DNA of 9,430 nucleotides from Verrucomicrobiota bacterium (GTDB taxonomy: Bacteria > Verrucomicrobiota > Verrucomicrobiia > Opitutales > UBA2995). The notes under the pieces were generated by a model. The model searched no databases and was not told where the DNA came from. It worked only from the letters and a program-made list of their open reading frames with translations. Shown here piece after piece: positions 5,788-9,430 of the stretch. Positions within the stretch are counted from its first letter, which is position 1; every line of letters starts with the position of its first letter. Where the stretch lies: the NCBI GenBank assembly GCA_027297085.1, contig JAPUIL010000034.1, forward strand, positions 1 to 9,430. Reading direction: 5' to 3'. The position numbers were made by a program, and so were the translations under genes.

Positions 5788-7404
5788 ATGTGCATTAAGA
5801 AAACAGCTATTGGTATCATCATTTTGACATTTTTCGCACTCTCGGTCTTTGGTCAGGATGAGATGTTTTCTTTAATCAGAAAGATCAATGTAGATCATCT
5901 GGGAACGGTGGGGCAAATCGACGGATGCGAATTTTCTAAAGATAATTATTACATCATTGCCAGTGATAACCATGCCACAGCCAAGATTTATATACGTGAA
6001 ACGGGTGTCTTTGTAAACCAGGTCAAACATATTGAAATAAACAATGTTCAATTTGAAAGAGCCGCTAAAATGAACGCGGTGGGGTATTCCTATGACCGGA
6101 AATATTTTTACACTGGTATTAATGACCATGGGTTAAAGTTATGGGATGCTGAAACATACACCTTGGTGCGTCATTTCAACAAGACGGCGGAGGTCGACGG
6201 TGCTGATTTTTCCTCGGATGGGAAATGGTTGGCTATGGCGGCGGATAGTGAAGTTCACGTGTATCGCGTTTCTGATCTTACCCTGGTCCACAAATTTACC
6301 CATGAAAAGGGAGGAGTAAACAACCTGGACTTTAACCACGATAACACCCTCCTGGCATCAGTCGCCAGCAAAGGAGAGGTTTTCATCACAAGAACATCCG
6401 ACTGGAAAAGAATTAGAAGGCATAAACTAAAAAGCAGCGCGAAACGGATCTATTTTTCCCCTGAAGGGGATCTTTATGCGTTGAGCGGTCGAGATCAATA
6501 TTGCAAAATACATCGAACTTCAGATGGCGAGGTGGTGGCAGATTTGAAGCATCGGGGGAATCTAAAAATGCTTCCGGGTGATGATTATGGTGATGAGAAT
6601 CCTGCCATTGAAGCCATGCAGTGGAGTGCAGATGGAAATCATCTTTTTACCGGTGGCGTCGTTGATGGCATCATGAGGGTTTGGCGACGCGCTGACTGGT
6701 CATTGATCGGCTACGTGCAAGCGCAGGAAAGGAATCGGCAAATTGAATACATTGATGTTTCCAGTGATAACGAGGTGATTGTGGGCGGAGATGAAGGTGT
6801 CTTATACCACTACCGCTTTACCCCACCGAAACTCTTAAAGCCCATTGCACAGGAACCAGATGGGATCGTTTGCCTGGAAGCTGAAAATTACGATACCTCT
6901 CTTCCTCAAGGAGGGCATAGTTGGACTGTTGTTTCGGAAACCGGCGCGGCAGGAGGAGAATGTCTACAAGCACTTCCAAATGATGGCGTGGAAAAAGATG
7001 CGAAGTTTGCCATATATGACCCTCTCAAGGATGCGCCCAAGCTGGATTACAGAATCAATTTCACCCGTGCAGGGGAATACCATGTTTGGATAAGAGCAAA
7101 AGGGAATGAATCTGATAATGCCGTTCACGTGGGGATTGATGGTAAGAAAATCTCTTCATCGGATAAGATTGAATTCCCCCCTTCAACATCAAGTTATGTC
7201 TGGAGTAAAGCCACCAAAGATGAAGAGGATGCCACCATATCCATTTCATCCATTGGATTTCATACCATCAATGTATGGATGGATGAGGATGGAATAAAGC
7301 TGGATAAAATACTACTCACTCCAGAAGCCGGATACGATCCATCCAATGTGAACGGTGGAAAGGGACCCGAGGGGAGTATGCGCAAAACACCTGATAACAA
7401 GTGA
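5788..7404 (+). CDS. Secreted WD40-like beta-propeller with C-terminal carbohydrate-binding module
   Basis: The protein has 538 residues. A signal peptide covers about 1-22 (hydrophobic core IGIIILTFFALSVFG). Residues about 36-350 form WD40-type blades: DGCEFSKDNYYIIASDNH, VGYSYDRKYFYTGINDHGLK with LWD, DGADFSSDGKWLAMAADSEV, NNLDFNHDNTLLASVASKG, RIYFSPEGDLYALSGRD, MQWSADGNHLFTGGVVDG with MRVW, and YIDVSSDNEVIVGGDEG. That is about seven blades, enough for one closed propeller. Residues about 358-520 form a galactose-binding-like beta-sandwich: IVCLEAENYDTSLPQGGHSW, GGECLQALPNDG, YHVWIRAKG, DNAVHVGIDGKKISSSDKI and HTINVWMDEDGIKLDKILLT. Such modules occur on secreted glycoside hydrolases and bind glycans. 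No catalytic domain is seen, so it is likely a glycan-binding or adaptor protein outside the cytoplasm. It appears to stand alone. Confidence 0.87.
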   Translation: MCIKKTAIGIIILTFFALSVFGQDEMFSLIRKINVDHLGTVGQIDGCEFSKDNYYIIASDNHATAKIYIRETGVFVNQVKHIEINNVQFERAAKMNAVGYSYDRKYFYTGINDHGLKLWDAETYTLVRHFNKTAEVDGADFSSDGKWLAMAADSEVHVYRVSDLTLVHKFTHEKGGVNNLDFNHDNTLLASVASKGEVFITRTSDWKRIRRHKLKSSAKRIYFSPEGDLYALSGRDQYCKIHRTSDGEVVADLKHRGNLKMLPGDDYGDENPAIEAMQWSADGNHLFTGGVVDGIMRVWRRADWSLIGYVQAQERNRQIEYIDVSSDNEVIVGGDEGVLYHYRFTPPKLLKPIAQEPDGIVCLEAENYDTSLPQGGHSWTVVSETGAAGGECLQALPNDGVEKDAKFAIYDPLKDAPKLDYRINFTRAGEYHVWIRAKGNESDNAVHVGIDGKKISSSDKIEFPPSTSSYVWSKATKDEEDATISISSIGFHTINVWMDEDGIKLDKILLTPEAGYDPSNVNGGKGPEGSMRKTPDNK

Positions 7405-7572
7405 TTGTGGAGTCCCTCAGTTGATGGTATTCAAGCAAGTATTCACTGTACATATGGGTAAGTAAAGTGTCCCTGGAATACCGGCCATTGTAATGCTCCA
7501 ACTCTGCCGACCAGGCAGCCAACATGTTAATGAGCCTTACTTGAATCGTCCAAAAGCCTTGATTCATTTTTA

Positions 7573-7750
7573 ACTGAGCGCAAAAGAGGACACGATATTC
7601 GCGACCGAAAAGGCCAGGGATTATTTGGAAAGTGGGTCAGCCAATGCCCCTAGCGATTACCCATATCCTTGGGCCAGACTAGCGATTCGTTAAGCTCTTT
7701 TGGGCGATCGAGATGAGGTAATTAAGACAAAAGAAAATGGCGGTGGCTGA
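7573..7750 (+). pseudogene. Coding-like debris between the WD40/CBM gene and the toxin
   Basis: The stretch 7405-7795 holds no intact gene. Within it, one plus-strand frame is open from 7573 to 7750 except for a single TAA (7691-7693). It reads ATEKARDYLESGSANAPSD, YPYPWARLAIR, stop, then ALLGDRDEVIKTKENGGG. The composition is protein-like but I cannot name a family. The second piece could be part of an AbrB-type antitoxin ('L..GDEV....ENG') ahead of the antitoxin tail that follows in another frame. There is no start codon, so it is at most a remnant. From 7405 to 7572 I see nothing supportable. Confidence 0.3.
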
Positions 7751-7799
7751 GGATATAGCCAATCGTTATCGCAATACACTCAATGAATTGGCAAAATGA
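7737..7799 (+). pseudogene. Tail of an AbrB-type antitoxin gene, N-terminal part lost
   Basis: Twenty codons from ATG 7737 read MAVAEDIANRYRNTLNELAK and end in TGA. The TGA overlaps the toxin's ATG as ATGA, the standard coupling of antitoxin then Doc toxin. The ending 'A...M.rYRNtL.ELAK' is typical of the C-terminus of AbrB/SpoVT-like antitoxins paired with Doc/Fic toxins; this is from memory of the family. The DNA-binding swapped-hairpin domain that should precede it (about 50 residues) is not readable in this frame, which meets TAA 19 bases upstream of the ATG. Either the antitoxin has been eroded to its toxin-binding tail, or a frameshift separates it from the preceding debris. Confidence 0.5.
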
Positions 7800-8176
7800 A
7801 AGAGCCAATTTGGGTCAGGCGAGATGTGATTCTCGCCTACCACGACATTTTACTGGCACGCCATGGCGGGTCCACCGGTATTCGTGATGAAGGGATACTG
7901 GATTCAGCCTTAGGGCGGCCGAAGAATTTATATCATTACGAAAAGCCAAGCTTGTACGAACTAGCGGCCAGTTACGCTTTTGGACTTAAGGATCATCCCT
8001 TTGTCGAGGGCAATAAGAGGATCAGTTTCGCCTCGGCCGTACTCTTTTTAGAACTCAACCATGTAAAGTTCGTTGCAACAGAAGTGGATGCTGTGCTCAA
8101 TACTTTAGCCCTCGCAGCCGGAGAATTCGATGAATCGGCATACGCGACGTGGCTGAAATCTAATTCTGAAAAATGA
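7796..8176 (+). CDS. doc: Doc-type Fic-domain toxin (death-on-curing family)
   Basis: The protein has 126 residues, the usual Doc length. The Fic core is intact: GIRDEGILDSALGRPKN near residues 28-44, then the helix LYELAASYAFGLKDHPFVEG, with the active-site motif HPFVEGNKR at 67-75 (Doc consensus HxFxxGNKR), followed by ISFASAVLFLELN. P1 Doc transfers phosphate from ATP to elongation factor Tu and stops translation; related Fic proteins transfer AMP. Activity here is inferred from the motif. The ATG overlaps the stop of the antitoxin-like tail by ATGA, so it is the second gene of a toxin-antitoxin pair. With the partner apparently truncated, either the 20-residue remnant still neutralises the toxin, another antitoxin acts in trans, or the toxin is weak. 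No frame damage is seen. Confidence 0.9.
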   Translation: MKEPIWVRRDVILAYHDILLARHGGSTGIRDEGILDSALGRPKNLYHYEKPSLYELAASYAFGLKDHPFVEGNKRISFASAVLFLELNHVKFVATEVDAVLNTLALAAGEFDESAYATWLKSNSEK

Positions 8177-8196
8177 ACAATGTTCTTAACAAAGTG

Positions 8197-8231
8197 GCAC
8201 CATCCAGGTTCGCCTGAAAGGGCTCTGGTGC
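8197..8231. repeat. Nested inverted repeat after the toxin gene
   Basis: GCACCA (8197-8202) pairs with TGGTGC (8226-8231). Inside them, CAGG-TTCG-CCTG (8205-8216) makes a small hairpin with a stable TTCG loop. It begins 20 bases after the toxin stop. No T-run follows on either side, so it is not a clear terminator. It could be a dispersed repeat (REP-like) or an RNA processing signal. Copies elsewhere in the genome would decide. Confidence 0.4.
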
Positions 8232-8245
8232 GACACACTCACGCG

Positions 8246-8314
8246 CTATTCCAATTCGTAATCGTAAAAATTAATAATCTCTTCGGCTTTTTTAATGACT
8301 TCATCCGACCCCTG
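8246..8314 (-). pseudogene. Possible 22-residue C-terminal gene remnant
   Basis: On the minus strand, a short frame after a TAG reads QGSDEVIKKAEEIINFYDYE, then LE and a stop (8246-8248). The amphipathic, charged-helix composition looks coding. It lies in the 277-base gap between the toxin and the glycine-rich protein gene, where no intact gene is seen. It may be the end of a decayed gene; chance is a real alternative. Confidence 0.2.
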
Positions 8315-8371
8315 CTATCCTCTCCCTTTTATCCAATTCCTTTTATCCAATCGACCCCTGCTTTTATCCAA
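8306..8371. repeat. Short direct repeats in the intergenic stretch
   Basis: CCTTTTATCCAAT occurs at 8325-8337 and 8339-8351, a 14-base period, with a third partial copy CTTTTATCCAA at 8361-8371. CGACCCCTGCT occurs at 8306-8316 and 8352-8362. The mosaic looks like local tandem duplication with drift. No CRISPR-like regular spacing is present and no function is evident. Confidence 0.5.
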
Positions 8372-8453
8372 GTTAGTTTCGCATCCTTCTTTTCATCCCT
8401 TTCCACGACAGTCGGTGAACAGATTCAAATTTCCCTCCTAAAAGACGTTCACA

Positions 8454-8906
8454 TCAGGGTCGGGATAATCGGTAAAATTTCGTTGTTTGGGGAATTGGAA
8501 TCGTCACGGGATTGTCGTCGCTTGAAGACGAGAATACCCAATCGGAAGGAGAGAGGTTCTGGCTTTCCAGCAATACCCAACCCGAGGTGTCTGGAGCCCA
8601 AGAGATCGTGACCTGATCAGGCCCTGTTTGAACGATCTTTAGGGTGGGTGCGCCCGGTATCTGTACGACGCAGAGTGACCAAAATCCGCCAGTCACGGAA
8701 TACCGTCCTCCAGTCATTGAGGTCATACTGGCATCTGATTGGCCAATAGTTCCACTAACGGAATATGTTCCACCTGTGCTGGTTCCTCCTCCGCCGTCGA
8801 TTGTGAACCAGTCAATCGTATAAGACTGGGCCTGGACGCCGAGACTGAGGATAAGGCTGGCAACAAACATTATCAGGTTGGAAAGGGTTTTAGCATCCGA
8901 CTTCAT
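8454..8906 (-). CDS. Small secreted glycine/serine-rich beta protein, Verrucomicrobia-type
   Basis: The protein has 150 residues. A signal peptide is clear (LSNLIMFVASLILSLGVQAQ, cleavage near AQA/QS). Next come IDWFTIDGGGGTSTGGTYSV, SGTIGQSDASMTSMTGGRYS and VTGGFWS, alternating polar and hydrophobic residues that suggest beta strands. The second half, IVQTGPDQVTISWAPDTSGW then VLLESQNLSPSDWV and ending TTKFYRLSRP, has the 'sW....gw.L..s.nL....W......FyRl' pattern seen in many large Verrucomicrobia and Planctomycetes exported proteins. That pattern usually lies near their C-terminus. No enzyme motif is present; a cell-surface or appendage role is inferred. The ATG lies three bases after the stop of the upstream S74 gene, with AAAGGAAAC as ribosome site inside that gene's end, so the two form an operon. 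Confidence 0.8.
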   Translation of the reverse strand: MKSDAKTLSNLIMFVASLILSLGVQAQSYTIDWFTIDGGGGTSTGGTYSVSGTIGQSDASMTSMTGGRYSVTGGFWSLCVVQIPGAPTLKIVQTGPDQVTISWAPDTSGWVLLESQNLSPSDWVFSSSSDDNPVTIPIPQTTKFYRLSRP

Positions 8907-8909
8907 CTC

Positions 8910-9430
8910 TTAGTTTCCTTTCGCAATGAGTTGTTGAACAAGTGCTCGAAGATTTGCTACGTTTTCGTTCAAGGCTCCGATTTCAGCGTTCTTCTCCTCA
9001 AGTTTCTGATTCAATCCCTGGATAGCTGCCAGGACCACGCCGTCGAATTCATGAGTGGTAATGCCCTTGTCATCGCGCCCGGGGTAGAAGGCAGCCTTGA
9101 AATCCTGCGCCATCGGACCGATGTGCGGGGTTGCGTCCTCGGATTCAAAGTCGTAGTGCCAGGTGGATATGGGAACTTTAGCCAACTTGTCCAAGACGAT
9201 TCGACCATCCAGTGGCAGGATGTTCTTTTTACGGTTGCGGTCGGATATGGTCTCCCAGGAATTGGCACCCGGCTTAAGTTGGGTGCCAACTGTGGAAAAA
9301 CTGTTGGAAAAGAAACGTACCCCTCCGGCAGCTCGGAAAGTTATCTCGTTGTCTGCGGTGGACACCACATCGGAATTCGAATTATCCCCCCAGACAAAGG
9401 AACCGTTGTGCTTAGCCTTGGCTCGCGAGC
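8910..9430 (-). CDS. S74 tail-spike chaperone-domain protein, C-terminal part (start beyond right edge)
   Basis: About 172 codons are visible and the frame is still open at 9430; an internal GTG at 9366-9368 is not a convincing start. The visible N-terminal part, HNGSFVWGDNSNSDVVSTAD then NEITFRAAGGVRFFSN, is the beta-rich repeat that precedes S74 domains in bacterial and phage surface proteins. The S74 intramolecular chaperone follows: ETISDRNRKKNILPLDG, with the Ser-Asp pair that in phage endosialidase marks the self-cleavage site (Ser codon 9243-9245), then VPISTWHYDFE, HIGPMAQDFKAAF and DGVVLAAIQGLNQKL. It ends in a trimer-type coiled coil, LEEKNAEIGALNENVANLRA. The domain helps trimeric fibres fold and may then cut itself off. 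It is cotranscribed with the small glycine-rich protein. Confidence 0.88.
   Translation of the reverse strand, partial: SRAKAKHNGSFVWGDNSNSDVVSTADNEITFRAAGGVRFFSNSFSTVGTQLKPGANSWETISDRNRKKNILPLDGRIVLDKLAKVPISTWHYDFESEDATPHIGPMAQDFKAAFYPGRDDKGITTHEFDGVVLAAIQGLNQKLEEKNAEIGALNENVANLRALVQQLIAKGN

Noticed and set aside
7316..7567. Minus-strand frame of 83 codons overlapping the end of the WD40/CBM gene
   Set aside because: The middle part looks somewhat protein-like, but it overlaps a solid gene by 89 bases, has no ribosome site, and I recognise no family. It is not supportable as a gene.
8306..8371. CRISPR-like array
   Set aside because: The repeats are 11-13 bases, irregularly spaced and almost adjacent, with no cas genes.
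8180..8611. Plus-strand frame of 143 codons
   Set aside because: It spans the hairpin and repeats and runs antisense into the secreted protein gene. Its composition is not coding-like.

Overview
The window looks like chromosomal DNA of a Verrucomicrobiota-type bacterium. This is inferred, not proven. It rests on a BlaI-type repressor paired with an M56 membrane peptidase, secreted proteins of the glycine-rich 'GGGGTSTGG...SVSGTIGQ' type, a WD40-like propeller fused to a carbohydrate-binding module, a secreted CapA-like protein, and start codons that mostly lack a Shine-Dalgarno sequence. No rRNA, tRNA or CRISPR array is visible.

Left part (1-2735). On the minus strand, an HTH-regulator fragment is followed by the start of an unrecognised gene that runs off the left edge. 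Diverging from these is a two-gene plus-strand operon. It holds a BlaI/MecI/CopY-family repressor (361-750) and, two bases later, an M56 (BlaR1-like) membrane metallopeptidase (753-2735). In the M56 protein, a long coiled-coil stretch and a DUF3016 domain take the place of the penicillin-binding sensor domain. A dyad close to the CopY 'TACAnnTGTA' box, with a further half-site two helical turns away, lies just before the repressor start. The operon is probably autoregulated and responds to an unknown envelope signal. This fusion is the most interesting object in the window.

Middle part (2736-5787). A decayed C-terminal fragment of an alpha/beta hydrolase lies on the minus strand. Its frame is broken at the expected catalytic histidine. 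An exported gluzincin-like protein that has lost metal-binding residues follows (3328-4122). Next comes the 3' end of a group II intron on the minus strand (domain V/VI folds, 4139 to about 4440) with no reverse transcriptase in view. It is butted against a secreted CapA-family metallophosphatase-like gene (4455-5591).

Right part (5788-9430). A secreted WD40/carbohydrate-binding protein (5788-7404) has the only strong Shine-Dalgarno sequence among the plus-strand genes. A zone of gene debris follows, ending in the tail of an antitoxin-like gene that overlaps a complete Doc/Fic toxin by ATGA (7796-8176). After a repeat-containing intergenic stretch, two minus-strand genes form an operon: a partial S74 (tail-spike chaperone) protein entering from the right edge, and a small secreted glycine-rich protein. 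The many gene remnants suggest an accessory region with high turnover.
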